From Pseudovibrio denitrificans JCM 12308 (lineage in GTDB: Bacteria; Pseudomonadota; Alphaproteobacteria; Rhizobiales; Stappiaceae): 64,000 nt of DNA. Every line of letters starts with the position of its first letter. Position 1 is the stretch's first letter. The translations under genes and the position numbers were made by a program. Below the pieces are notes generated by a model. The model was not told the DNA's origin, searched no databases, and saw only the letters and a program-made list of their open reading frames with translations. Shown here one piece after another: positions 8,483 to 17,002 of the stretch. The stretch is taken from contig NZ_BAZK01000003.1 of NCBI RefSeq assembly GCF_001310815.1, positions 186,001-250,000 on the forward strand, in the 5' to 3' direction.

Positions 8483-8911
8483 ATGACGCGAGTATCTGCG
8501 TTTTCGAGCCCATTTATGTTGGGTTTCGACGATATCGAGCGTGTATTGGATAGGGTGAGCAAAGCAGCCAACGATGGCTATCCGCCCTACAATATCGAAC
8601 GCTTAGCTGCCACCGACGAAAAAGGTGAAGTTATCCGCATTACGCTCGCCGTAGCGGGTTTCACACGTGACCAACTGGATGTTTCTGTTGAGGAAAGCCA
8701 ACTGGTAATTCGTGGTCGCCAACAAGAAGACAAAACTCGCCAATACCTTCACAGGGGTATAGCTGCACGTCAGTTCCAACGCGCTTTTGTTTTGGCTGAG
8801 GGCATTGAGATTTTGGGGGCAGACCTGCGTGATGGTCTGTTGTCTATTGATCTTGCTCGTCCAGAGCCAGAGCGCATCGTTCGCCGAATTGAAATCTCGG
8901 CGGGGGACTGA
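8483..8911 (+). CDS. Small heat-shock protein, Hsp20 family
   Basis: 142-residue ATP-independent holdase chaperone of the IbpA/rhizobial class A type. The N-terminus SPFMLGFDDIERVLDRV is typical of alphaproteobacterial IbpA-like proteins. The alpha-crystallin domain follows, with YPPYNIE, GFTRDQLDVSVE, LVIRGRQ and LHRGIAARQFQRAFVLAEGI. The C-terminal I-x-I anchor occurs as IEI. It is preceded by an RpoH promoter and a ROSE-like leader, so both transcription and translation should rise on heating. DUF1150 follows in the same direction, the usual neighbour of these genes. Confidence 0.92.
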   Translation: MTRVSAFSSPFMLGFDDIERVLDRVSKAANDGYPPYNIERLAATDEKGEVIRITLAVAGFTRDQLDVSVEESQLVIRGRQQEDKTRQYLHRGIAARQFQRAFVLAEGIEILGADLRDGLLSIDLARPEPERIVRRIEISAGD

Positions 8912-9078
8912 GGTAAAGGAACATTCCTACCTTCGCGCTGATCTGAATATTGAAGCGTATCGCTGAAATCTGACCTCTCAGCTTTCGGGTAAAGATGCGT
9001 GATAAAATAAAGACTTAGAGCCTGACATGTGATTGCAAAAGACCGTGACATGCTCTGATAACTTCCAAGGAGAAGGCG

Positions 9079-9339
9079 ATGACACGCGCCCCTTCTGTGC
9101 TGGCCGACGACCCGTACGAAAATTTTGAAGAACTTGGAGCTGGTGAAGTCGCTTATGTAAGGCGCGTTTCTCCAAATGACCTTAAGAAGATGTTCCCGGA
9201 TGCTGAGCTGCAGGATGCTGATTTGCCAGCATGGGCACTACTCGCTGCTGATGGAACACCGCTGGTTCTGACAGACACCCGCAACGCTGCAATTGCAAAC
9301 GCGATTGAGAACGATCTGGAAGCTCTGAGCGTCCACTAA
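9079..9339 (+). CDS. DUF1150 family protein
   Basis: 86-residue acidic protein with the DUF1150 pattern: GEVAYVRRVSPNDLKKMFPDA followed by LPAWALLAADGTPLVLTDTRNAAIANAIEND. The family is common in Alphaproteobacteria directly after small heat-shock genes, as here; its function is unknown. AAGGAGA at 9067-9073 is a good ribosome site for the ATG at 9079. About 170 bases separate it from the Hsp20 gene, so it may have its own promoter. A strong hairpin follows at 9446. Confidence 0.85.
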   Translation: MTRAPSVLADDPYENFEELGAGEVAYVRRVSPNDLKKMFPDAELQDADLPAWALLAADGTPLVLTDTRNAAIANAIENDLEALSVH

Positions 9340-9445
9340 CCCTGTTCCTGCACTCACCGAAGGGTGAGGTTAAAAGAGAGGTATACGCGCAGAAAAGCTG
9401 CTGCGGCGCATAGAAATACTCTTCAAAACCAGTGAATTAGGCAAA

Positions 9446-9487
9446 GAAAAAGCCTGGATTGGAATGCGTCCGATCCAGGCTTTTCTG
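9446..9487. terminator. Bidirectional terminator between DUF1150 and ptsN
   Basis: GAAAAAGCCTGGAT (9446-9459) pairs with ATCCAGGCTTTT (9473-9484), with T-rich tails on both strands. It separates the convergent DUF1150 and ptsN genes. Confidence 0.88.
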
Positions 9488-9507
9488 TTTTTATGAGCCA
9501 ACCGGCC

Positions 9508-9975
9508 TCAAGCTGCGCTTGGCGAAGCCTGTGGGTGGGTCAGAATAGAGTAAATTGCAGCAGCATCTGTGGTCGCGCGCAGCTTGCTCGCAACATCAGC
9601 ATCTCTCAGAAGTCGCGCAACACGTGCCAGAGCTTTCAGATGGTCCGCTCCAGCGCCTTCTGGTGCCAGCAATACAAAGATCAGATCAACAGGCTGGTCA
9701 TCCAAGCTGTCGAACTCGATCGGTTTGTCCAGTCGCGCAAACAAACCGTGCAACCCGTCCAGGTTCACGATTTTTCCATGCGGAATTGCAATGCCGTTTC
9801 CGACACCTGTAGAGCCGAGACGTTCGCGTTGCAGCAGCGTATCAAAGATATCGCGCTCAGTTTCTCCGCAAATCTCAGAGGCCCGTTCTGCAAGTTCCTG
9901 CAGGGCTTGTTTCTTGCTGTTTGCCTTGAGATTGGCAATGACAGCTTCAGGACGAAGAAGTTCGTTCAGATCCAT
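9508..9975 (-). CDS. ptsN: Nitrogen-regulatory PTS EIIA component
   Basis: EIIA-Ntr, the output phosphoprotein of the nitrogen PTS, which adjusts potassium transport and nitrogen and carbon responses. 155 residues from MDLNELLRPEAV; the phosphorylated His is in GIAIPHGK (about residue 66). ERLGSTGVGNG and FVLLAPEGAGADHLKALA are family hallmarks. An earlier ATG at 9993 (MNTDQG) is possible: the chosen start has AAGGA directly against the ATG, closer than ideal. It lies downstream of rpoN and hpf as in most Proteobacteria and is separated from hpf by a hairpin. Confidence 0.92.
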   Translation of the reverse strand: MDLNELLRPEAVIANLKANSKKQALQELAERASEICGETERDIFDTLLQRERLGSTGVGNGIAIPHGKIVNLDGLHGLFARLDKPIEFDSLDDQPVDLIFVLLAPEGAGADHLKALARVARLLRDADVASKLRATTDAAAIYSILTHPQASPSAA

Positions 9976-10000
9976 TCCTTGATCCGTGTTCATGCAAAAT

Positions 10001-10026
10001 ACAAAGCCGGTTAACACCGGCTTTGT
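10001..10026 (-). terminator. Hairpin between hpf and ptsN
   Basis: Ten-base perfect stem ACAAAGCCGG/CCGGCTTTGT with a 6-base loop. On the minus strand it is followed by a T-rich stretch, so it can terminate the hpf transcript or reduce read-through into ptsN. Confidence 0.8.
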
Positions 10027-10050
10027 ACAGGGTCACGATGACCATGATTA

Positions 10051-10641
10051 TTAGTTAGGGGCAGCCCCGTTGGAAAGATTTGGATCAATCCAGCCAACGT
10101 TTCCATCGTGACGACGGAATACGACATTTACCTCACCATTACCAGCGTTGCGGAACACTACAACGGGAGCTTCACTTAAATCTAGCTCCATAACTGCCAT
10201 ACCAACAGTCAGTGTTTTCACCTTCGCTTCGGTTTCTGCAACCACAAGTGGGCTGTAATCGGCGGGTACCTCTTCTTCCTGCTCAGGATCAGCAAGAACA
10301 TACGATGTTGCACCGTACGTTTCCCACTCTGCAGGGAGACCATTTGTGTGGTGGTCGTTTAACTTTCTGTTATAGCGCCTTAGCCTTTTCTCAATGCGTT
10401 CGGCTGCTTTGTCGAAACTTTGGCGTGGATCCTGGCTATCACCCGAAACCTGAAGCACCACACCTGTACTGAGGTGGACTGTGCATTCGGAACGGAAGCC
10501 AGAGCCTTCGCGCGCGATTGTCACATGACCCGTATATGCGCCTGGGAAATATTTATCCAGTGCATCGGAAATCCGGTCTTCAACGTGAGTTCTGGTTGCA
10601 TCACCAATGTCCACGTTCCTCCCCGAAATTCTAATTGTCAT
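10051..10641 (-). CDS. hpf: Ribosome hibernation promoting factor, long form
   Basis: 196 residues, the long HPF form that drives 100S ribosome dimers in slow growth. The N-terminal RaiA-type domain (residues 1 to about 105) begins MTIRISGRNVDIGDATRTHVEDRI and continues to ERIEKRLRRYNRKLNDHH. A linker leads to the C-terminal dimerisation domain, with KTLTVGMAVMELDLSEAPVVVFRN and VNVVFRRHDGNVGWIDP. The ATG has a GAGG ribosome site. Its place between rpoN and ptsN is the usual one; a 218-bp gap upstream suggests a separate promoter. Confidence 0.94.
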   Translation of the reverse strand: MTIRISGRNVDIGDATRTHVEDRISDALDKYFPGAYTGHVTIAREGSGFRSECTVHLSTGVVLQVSGDSQDPRQSFDKAAERIEKRLRRYNRKLNDHHTNGLPAEWETYGATSYVLADPEQEEEVPADYSPLVVAETEAKVKTLTVGMAVMELDLSEAPVVVFRNAGNGEVNVVFRRHDGNVGWIDPNLSNGAAPN

Positions 10642-10859
10642 GGGAACCTCTTATGTTGTGTCGACTTAATCGCTGACAGGTTCTTCAGCTAAAGAGCAAA
10701 GAACCCTTCAACACATGTAGTTTGGACCAGCTAAGTTTAAAGTGCTACTGTTTTCGAGTTCTTAGAAAAATCTATGAGAACAGAAAAACATCCTATAGAG
10801 GTTATTAACCGATACAGACCCTATTATCTCTCTTTGAAACTATGAGAAATATCAGTGGT

Positions 10860-12398
10860 TTAGGTGAGGCTTTTCTTTTCTCTGCGTCGCTGCACGGAGC
10901 TGGGAATCCTTAATGCTTCCCGATACTTAGCTACAGTTCGTCGCGCTATATCCACACCGTCATCTTTCAGAATTTTCACAAGAGCGTCATCTGAGAGAAT
11001 CTTCTTAGGATCTTCGGCATCAATCAGCTGCTTTATCCGGTAGCGTACTGATTCCGCTGAGTGCGATTCACCACCTTCAGAAGACGCAATTGCGGCAGAA
11101 AAGAAGTACTTAAGCTCAAAAATTCCGCGCGGTGTGGCGATGTATTTATTGGAGGTCACACGGCTCACAGTGGATTCATGCATACCAATGGCGTCTGCGA
11201 CCACACGCAGATTCATCGGACGCAGATGTTGTACACCATAAGTGAGAAAACCATCCTGCTGCCGCACAATTTCCGAAGAGACCTTCAGGATTGTCCGTGC
11301 GCGCTGATCCAGGCTCTTCACAAGCCAGTTCGCGGTCTGCAGGCTATCCGTGAAGTATGCCAGCTCCTTATCCTTCTTGGAGCTCTGGGAGATCTCGGAG
11401 TAATAACTCTGGTTCACCAGAACCTTCGGCAAACTTTCAGTGTTAAGCTCAACAGTCCAGCCGCCATCAGAAGCGGGGCGAACAAACGCATCAGGAACAA
11501 TTGGCTGTGCAACTTCAGTGTTGAACGCTGCACCGGGTTTGGGATTGAGCTCTTTAATCTCAAGGATCATGTCCTTGAGATCCTCATCATCTACCCTACA
11601 AAGCCGCTTCAGCTTTGTCAGATCATGTAGTGCCAGCAACTCGATGTTCTCGACCAGAGCCTGCATGGCAGGATCATACCGGTCTTTTTCTTTGAGCTGC
11701 AGTTTCAGACACTCAGAAAGGTCGCGTGCAAATACCCCAACAGGATCAAGACCCTGCAGTGCAAGAATAACCCGTTCCAGATCTTGCTCAGTCACACCCA
11801 GACGCGCAGACATTTCATCAGCATCAATGCGCAGATATCCGCTCTCATCAAGGCAATCGATAAGCTGTTGCGCAATCAGAATGTCAGTAGGGTTGGAAAC
11901 AGCAAAACCCAGCTGCTCCTGTAAGTGCTCACTGAGCGAAACTTCTGCAGCAACAAAGGCTTCCAGATTGTAGTCAGAAGCGCCTGAGGATGCATTGTGG
12001 CTAGGTGCCTGCCAGTTGTCGGCCTTCTGCTGCACAGGATCAACGGACTGGCTCTCGCCATTGTCATCAGGAAAGACGTTTGAGAGCTCGGAGTCCAGAT
12101 TGCTTGAAATGGCTTCAGGTGTTGTCTCAAGCTCATTGTTGAGCCAATCACCTTCCTGCATTTCAGCAGAACCAGCCTCGTTATCAGAAGAGCTTTCAGG
12201 GGTGGAGGTTTCAGTAGTTGGACCAGCTCCATCCGGGCTGTCATCCCGTTCCAAAAACGGGTTACTTTCCAACTCACTATTGATATGTGCAATGAGGTCC
12301 ACATTCGACAGCTGCAACAGCTTGATCGCCTGCATCAGTTGCGGCGTCATGACAAGCTGTTGGCTTTGTCTGAATTCTAATTTTGGACCGATTGCCAT
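10860..12398 (-). CDS. rpoN: RNA polymerase sigma-54 factor
   Basis: 512-residue sigma-54, which directs RNA polymerase to -24/-12 promoters and needs enhancer-binding ATPases. Region I is the Gln/Leu-rich N-terminus (KLEFRQSQQLVMTPQLMQAIKLLQLS). An acidic linker covers about residues 50-140, and the core-binding region follows. The HTH is around LRVVADAIGMHESTVSRVTSNKYI, and the diagnostic RpoN box ARRTVAKYRE lies near the C-terminus. Its place after lptB and before hpf is the classical order. It probably controls nitrogen and other accessory functions; no targets can be named from the window. Confidence 0.97.
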   Translation of the reverse strand: MAIGPKLEFRQSQQLVMTPQLMQAIKLLQLSNVDLIAHINSELESNPFLERDDSPDGAGPTTETSTPESSSDNEAGSAEMQEGDWLNNELETTPEAISSNLDSELSNVFPDDNGESQSVDPVQQKADNWQAPSHNASSGASDYNLEAFVAAEVSLSEHLQEQLGFAVSNPTDILIAQQLIDCLDESGYLRIDADEMSARLGVTEQDLERVILALQGLDPVGVFARDLSECLKLQLKEKDRYDPAMQALVENIELLALHDLTKLKRLCRVDDEDLKDMILEIKELNPKPGAAFNTEVAQPIVPDAFVRPASDGGWTVELNTESLPKVLVNQSYYSEISQSSKKDKELAYFTDSLQTANWLVKSLDQRARTILKVSSEIVRQQDGFLTYGVQHLRPMNLRVVADAIGMHESTVSRVTSNKYIATPRGIFELKYFFSAAIASSEGGESHSAESVRYRIKQLIDAEDPKKILSDDALVKILKDDGVDIARRTVAKYREALRIPSSVQRRREKKSLT

Positions 12399-12472
12399 AG
12401 AGTTATTTCATCCTCCAAGTGTCGCAAGCTAACTTGCAACACTCTTCTACGCAATTCGGCATAGGTTGGAAA

Positions 12473-13267
12473 TCAAAGAGTGAACTGTTCCCCGAGATAC
12501 AAACGCCTTACATCCGGATCTGCAACGATCTGATGCGGTTTGCCTTCCGTCAGAACTTCACCCGCCGCGATAATGTAAGCGCGGTCAATCAGGCCAAGTG
12601 TTTCACGCACATTATGGTCTGTGATGAGGACACCAATGCCACGCTGTGTCAGGTGGCGCACAAGCTGCTGGATGTCGCCCACAGCAATCGGGTCAATACC
12701 CGCAAATGGCTCATCAAGCAGCATAAAGGAAGGACGAGAGGCAAGCGCACGCGCAATCTCCACGCGGCGACGTTCACCACCACTGAGCGCGATACTTGGT
12801 GATTTGCGCAGGTGCGTAACACCAAACTCAGTCAGCAGAGAATCCAGATCCTCTTCGCGGCGCTTCTTGTTCGGCTCCACCACTTCCAGCACAGCACGAA
12901 TGTTGTCTTCAACAGACAGTCCGCGGAAAATAGAAGCTTCCTGAGGAAGATAGCCAACGCCCAATCGTGCACGACGATACATCGGCAGCTGTGTCATATC
13001 GAAGTTATCGAGACGAATAGCGCCGTGATCCGGGCGGATAAGGCCTGTGATCATGTAAAAGCAGGTGGTCTTACCAGCACCGTTTGGTCCCAGCAGTCCA
13101 ACAGCTTCGCCGCGACGCACATTCAGGCTAACGTGTTTTACAACCTGACGACGTCCATAACTCTTACCGATGCCATCAACTTCCAGCACCGCTTCGGAAG
13201 GATCAGCATACTTGATGCCTTCTGGCTGATGCGTTGGGATCTGAGGATCAATTGGGTGTGCACTCAA
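12473..13267 (-). CDS. lptB: LPS export ABC transporter ATP-binding protein
   Basis: 264-residue ATPase of the LptB2FG extractor that pulls lipopolysaccharide from the inner membrane. Motifs: Walker A GPNGAGKTT, Q-loop GYLPQEASIFRGLSVEDNI (the PQE...IFR pattern is typical of LptB), signature LSGGERRRVEIARAL, Walker B FMLLDEPFAGIDP and the H-loop LITDHNVRETL. A short extra N-terminus (about 25 residues) precedes the conserved part. It follows lptC-lptA in the same operon (19 bases after lptA) and precedes rpoN. Confidence 0.96.
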   Translation of the reverse strand: MSAHPIDPQIPTHQPEGIKYADPSEAVLEVDGIGKSYGRRQVVKHVSLNVRRGEAVGLLGPNGAGKTTCFYMITGLIRPDHGAIRLDNFDMTQLPMYRRARLGVGYLPQEASIFRGLSVEDNIRAVLEVVEPNKKRREEDLDSLLTEFGVTHLRKSPSIALSGGERRRVEIARALASRPSFMLLDEPFAGIDPIAVGDIQQLVRHLTQRGIGVLITDHNVRETLGLIDRAYIIAAGEVLTEGKPHQIVADPDVRRLYLGEQFTL

Positions 13268-13286
13268 GGGCGTGGCCTATTTTGCT

Positions 13287-13856
13287 TTAGTTCTTATTTT
13301 CAAGGCTGTTTGGCTGCAAAAGCATCCGCACACGACCGGTGTTGCTACCGGTTCCACTGGAATCCAGATTTGCTTTGCCAGTTTCCAGATTGATCACAAG
13401 GCGCTTGCCCACAATCACGTTCGGTCCCTGGCTCAGGGTCACGCGCTTGCCGGTCATTACAACGACCTGCTTTTCCATGTCAAAGCTGGCATCATCACCA
13501 GTGGCAACCTGATCCTTGGAGGAAACAAGCACATCGCCTTTAGCTTCAAGGCGGGAGATAGACTGCTGAACAGGCTGTCCGTCTGCGTTGCCATTGGCCA
13601 TAGAGCCGCTGTAAAACACGATCAAACGCTGAGCTTCCAACTTCGCTTCACCCTGGGTGACGACAACATTGCCGCTGAAAATAGCGCTTTTGTCTTTGTC
13701 ACGAACCTGAAGGTTAGCAGCTTCAATCTCGATAGGTTCTTTATTGTCAGAACCGAAACCTGCAAATGAATCGGAGAACGTTTGCGCATGGGCCATTCCA
13801 GCCAGCCCGAGTGCCATAATACAAGATAGAGAGAATATCCTCATCCGGTTAATCAT
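13287..13856 (-). CDS. lptA: LPS transport periplasmic protein LptA
   Basis: 189 residues: signal peptide (IFSLSCIMALGLAGMAHA) and an OstA/LptA beta-jellyroll domain, with IEIEAANLQVRDKDKSAIFSGNVVVTQGEAKLEA as its opening repeats. LptA forms the periplasmic bridge that carries LPS from LptBFGC to the outer-membrane LptDE. The ATG overlaps the lptC stop by 4 bases, so translation is coupled. An A/N/Q-rich C-terminal tail follows the last strands. The operon position confirms the name. Confidence 0.93.
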   Translation of the reverse strand: MINRMRIFSLSCIMALGLAGMAHAQTFSDSFAGFGSDNKEPIEIEAANLQVRDKDKSAIFSGNVVVTQGEAKLEAQRLIVFYSGSMANGNADGQPVQQSISRLEAKGDVLVSSKDQVATGDDASFDMEKQVVVMTGKRVTLSQGPNVIVGKRLVINLETGKANLDSSGTGSNTGRVRMLLQPNSLENKN

Positions 13857-14515
13857 TGACCGTTCTCCAGTGCCCAGGGCAGAAGCTTCATCTTTACGCC
13901 CCGGCGAAAATTCAAAACATTGTTTTTCTGATCAAATTCCATAGATCCAGCATCGATATAGCCACCTTCAGATGTGACATCAACTGTATCGTTGGTCTGG
14001 ATTGTACCTGTCTTCATATCGATATCGAGATACTCAAATTCTGCGGAATAACCTTTGCTGTATGCGACCGTGATCCCGTTGGTCAGATTCAGGGTTTCCA
14101 TCTCGGTATCAAACGTCCCGTTTCGGGAGGTGATACTAACAGTTTCCCCGGGAGCTATTGTGATCTCGGCCACAATATTCTCCAAATCAATCACTTGCGG
14201 GTTCGTAATGCGCTGAATAGCCCGGTCTGCCTGAACGTTGTATGAACGATCACCATCGTTACCCGACAGGTGCGGGTTGGACATCACAAGCCCTTCAGTG
14301 GTCAGGCTGATATCCCCGATGCTCAGTCCGGCAAGAATATTCTGGAAAACGACCATGGCAATCACGCCGGCAGCGATCAGCAATCCGCCGGCTGGAAGTG
14401 CAAACCGGAGCAAACGAACAAGAATGGAATGTCGACGCGCAGCTTTACGCGCTTTCTCCAGCCGTGTTTGCGCTTCACTCGCAAACTCTTTTGGCATGTT
14501 CTCCATTGTTGTCAT
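13853..14515 (-). CDS. lptC: LPS export system protein LptC
   Basis: Bitopic inner-membrane protein (220 aa) that passes LPS from LptBFG to LptA. One transmembrane helix (about residues 36-58, RFALPAGGLLIAAGVIAMVVF) is followed by a periplasmic jellyroll: MSNPHLSGNDGDRSYNVQADRAIQ and then repeated T/N-rich strands. The ATG at 14515 is chosen because AGGAC lies 6 bases upstream; a GTG at 14548 would add 11 residues without a ribosome site. It overlaps lptA by 4 bases. Alphaproteobacterial LptC proteins are diverged, but the context makes the call safe. Confidence 0.9.
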   Translation of the reverse strand: MTTMENMPKEFASEAQTRLEKARKAARRHSILVRLLRFALPAGGLLIAAGVIAMVVFQNILAGLSIGDISLTTEGLVMSNPHLSGNDGDRSYNVQADRAIQRITNPQVIDLENIVAEITIAPGETVSITSRNGTFDTEMETLNLTNGITVAYSKGYSAEFEYLDIDMKTGTIQTNDTVDVTSEGGYIDAGSMEFDQKNNVLNFRRGVKMKLLPWALENGQ

Positions 14516-14620
14516 TCGTAGTCCTGGAACATTCTGGAAGCGATACACATGGGGGATCGCAATCCGGTTGCCATTTTCCGGTCTGTCTCACAGTGAGTAA
14601 CCAGTATCTTAAAGGCACAA

Positions 14621-14672
14621 ACCGCTTCCGTTGATACGCAAATTTTCAGGTAAAACCTGAAAAGGAAGCGGT
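14621..14672 (-). terminator. Nested double hairpin between rnd and lptC
   Basis: An outer 9-bp stem (ACCGCTTCC 14621-14629 with GGAAGCGGT 14664-14672) encloses an inner 9-bp stem (TTTTCAGGT 14643-14651 with ACCTGAAAA 14655-14663, 3-base loop). No long T-run follows on either strand, so it could be a terminator, an RNA-processing site or a stabilising structure between rnd and lptCAB. Confidence 0.55.
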
Positions 14673-14769
14673 AAGCACACACTAGCTGCCTAAATGGGGG
14701 TGCTTCAACAAATTACAAATGTTGAAGTACAATAAACCGCAAATACTGGTAGAAAACTCGAGTTTTCGC

Positions 14770-15390
14770 TTAAGAATGTGCGAAAATGTCAGTTTCGGGC
14801 CATCCTGCAAGGTCAAGCTGCGCACGTGTCGGCAGAAAATCGAAGCACTTCTGTGCAATCTCTGTGCGTTCTTCACGCTCAAGCATAAATTCAAGACGCT
14901 CTTTAAGCTTATGAAGATGAAGAACATCTGATGCAGCATAGGCAAGCTGTGCATCTGTCAGTTTTTCAGCTGCCCAATCAGAGCTTTGCTGCTGCTTGGA
15001 AAGGTCAACACCAATCAACTCGCGGCAAATATCTTTAAGTCCGTGACGATCCGTATAAGTGCGCACAAGCTTGGACGCAATTTTAGTGCACCAGACCGGC
15101 GAAACGGAAATGTCCAGATACTCTTTCAATATGGCAACATCAAAGCGGGCAAAGTGAAAAATCTTTGGCTTGCTTGCATCTTCAAACAGCGCTTGCAGGT
15201 TAGGAGCAGCCAGCTGGCCGCGTTCAATCTGCACAACATCAGCAGAACCATCACCGGAAGAAAGCTGTACAACACACAACCGATCACGGTGTGGGTTCAG
15301 ACCTAAAGTTTCAGTGTCCACTGCAACTGCATCCGCAGAGGAGTAGTTGGAAAGGTCTGGAAGATCGTTTTTGTGATATCTGATTGTCAT
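14770..15390 (-). CDS. rnd: Ribonuclease D family 3'-5' exonuclease, short form
   Basis: 206-residue DnaQ-like 3'-5' exoribonuclease with only the DEDD catalytic domain; the HRDC domains of the longer RNase D are absent, as is usual for this alphaproteobacterial form. Motif I is VAVDTETLGL (D25, E27), motif II FHFARFDVAIL, and motif III LTDAQLAYAASDVLHL (YxxxD). It would trim structured RNA 3' ends such as tRNA precursors; a tRNA-Leu gene lies just upstream on the same strand. It precedes lptC on the same strand, the conserved alphaproteobacterial arrangement. Confidence 0.9.
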   Translation of the reverse strand: MTIRYHKNDLPDLSNYSSADAVAVDTETLGLNPHRDRLCVVQLSSGDGSADVVQIERGQLAAPNLQALFEDASKPKIFHFARFDVAILKEYLDISVSPVWCTKIASKLVRTYTDRHGLKDICRELIGVDLSKQQQSSDWAAEKLTDAQLAYAASDVLHLHKLKERLEFMLEREERTEIAQKCFDFLPTRAQLDLAGWPETDIFAHS

Positions 15391-15505
15391 TGTTGCTCTC
15401 GAAGAAGTATACGCGCGGTTTGGTATATGAGACGTGTTTTGTCGCGTCTACACCAACCGGTCAAGTTACTCTGCAATTTTTAGGGAGAGCTTTGTGAAGA
15501 AAAGA

Positions 15506-15592
15506 TGGTGCCCAGAAGAGGACTCGAACCTCCACGCCCATGCGGGCACTAGCACCTGAAGCTAGCGCGTCTACCAATTCCGCCATCTGGGC
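15506..15592 (-). tRNA. tRNA-Leu (anticodon CAG)
   Basis: Complete 87-base class II tRNA on the minus strand, including an encoded CCA. The acceptor stem GCCCAGA/TCTGGGC, the D-arm GGTAGACGC, the anticodon stem CTAGC/GCTAG with loop TTCAGGT, a long variable arm and the T-arm GGTTCGAGTCC are all present. The discriminator base is A, as expected for leucine. Confidence 0.97.
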
Positions 15593-15831
15593 ACATATTC
15601 ATCTTTTTCTTTCAGAGGGTTGCTGCTTGGCAGCGCCGCTCTGTGAGGAGGGGTTCTAGTGATCTGGACGGGGATTGTCAATCACACATTTGCAAAGAGT
15701 TTTAATTTCTCCACAGAGCGCCTTCACAACCCCAAACCTTGGGCGTATTAACGTCCCATGAATTATAGCTTTTTTGAGGGTTATGCGCACTAATACGCGT
15801 ACCTGCAAAAATTTGGCAAAGGTGGATGAAA

Positions 15832-16812
15832 ATGGCGCAAGCGCTTAACGGGAAACTTATAACCGTTTTCGGCGGGTCAGGATTTATTGGTCGTCACGTC
15901 ATCAGGATCTTAGCAGAACGTGGATACAGCATCCGCGCAGCTGTGCGTCGTCCTGAACTTGCAGAGCATTTGCAGCCGCTGGGGGCTGTGGGCCAGATCA
16001 TGCCTGTGGCAGCAAGCGTGCGAAACAAAAAATCTGTAGAGCGTGCTGTGGAAGGCGCATGTGCAGTCATCAACCTTGTGGGTATTCTTTACGAAACTGG
16101 CGCCCAGAAGTTTGATAGCGTGCAGGCAAAAGGCCCTGGTGTTGTTGCTGAAGTCTGTAAAGAGCAGGGCATCGACACATTTGTGCATGTTTCTGCAATT
16201 GGCGCAGATGAAAACAGCCCGGCTGTTTACGCAAAAACCAAAGCTGCTGGTGAAAAAGCTGTTCTGGAAGCGATGCCAAACGCAGTGATCTTCCGCCCAT
16301 CCATCGTATTCGGTCCTGAAGATGATTTCTTCAACCGCTTCGGCAGCATGGCTCAGCTCTTCCCGGCTCTGCCGCTCATCGGTGGTGGTCACACCAGGTT
16401 CCAGCCAGTCTATGTTGGTGATGTTGCACTTGCTATTGCAAATGCCGCTGAAAACAAGGTTGAAACCGGCAAAATCTACGAGCTCGGCGGACCGCAGGTT
16501 GCGACCTTTAAAGAATGTTTGCAGCTGATGATGAATGTCATTCTCCGCAAGCGTATGCTGGTTTCTCTACCATTCTTGATGGCTCGCATTCAGGCTAAGT
16601 TCCTGCAGATGCTGCCTAAGCCAATGCTGACTGTCGATCAGGTAAACTTGCTCAAGAGCGACAACGTGGTGAGCAAGGAAGCTCAGGCTGAAAAGCGGAC
16701 ATTTGAGGGACTGGGCATCGAGCCGCATTCAATGGAAGCAATCCTGCCAACTTACCTCGATAAGTTCCGCCCGCGCGGACAATACGATTCCCAAAACGCA
16801 GCGAAGTCATAA
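15832..16812 (+). CDS. NAD(P)-binding NDUFA9-like (complex I) family protein
   Basis: 326-residue atypical short-chain dehydrogenase of the NDUFA9/39-kDa complex I subunit type. The Rossmann motif is VFGGSGFIGRH near the N-terminus; CAVINLVGILYETG, FVHVSAIGAD, the YAKTKAAGE motif (YxxxK) and FRPSIVFGPEDDFFNRF are strongly typical. Bacterial members may associate with complex I or act as quinone-linked dehydrogenases; no reaction can be stated. The ATG at 15832 is preferred because GGTGG lies 6 bases upstream, whereas an ATG at 15826 touches it. It ends at an intrinsic terminator. Confidence 0.88.
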   Translation: MAQALNGKLITVFGGSGFIGRHVIRILAERGYSIRAAVRRPELAEHLQPLGAVGQIMPVAASVRNKKSVERAVEGACAVINLVGILYETGAQKFDSVQAKGPGVVAEVCKEQGIDTFVHVSAIGADENSPAVYAKTKAAGEKAVLEAMPNAVIFRPSIVFGPEDDFFNRFGSMAQLFPALPLIGGGHTRFQPVYVGDVALAIANAAENKVETGKIYELGGPQVATFKECLQLMMNVILRKRMLVSLPFLMARIQAKFLQMLPKPMLTVDQVNLLKSDNVVSKEAQAEKRTFEGLGIEPHSMEAILPTYLDKFRPRGQYDSQNAAKS

Positions 16813-16836
16813 TTTCTTCGCGTTTTGAGAGACAAA

Positions 16837-16860
16837 GCCCCGCTTTTGGCGGGGTTTTTT
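16837..16860 (+). terminator. Intrinsic terminator after the NDUFA9-like gene
   Basis: Stem CCCCGC/GCGGGG (16838-16843 with 16849-16854), a 5-base loop and six or more T immediately after. Confidence 0.93.
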
Positions 16861-17002
16861 GTAATTATAGCTCCTTTGCAATCCGGCGAAACGGATTGTC
16901 GGAAAAGCTCGTTCAAGTTTGATCTAAGCTCAGTTGCTTTGCATAAGCATATGTTCACCACCAGTTTTAAAAGCCCGCCTGCCTTCATAAGAGTAACGCA
17001 TA

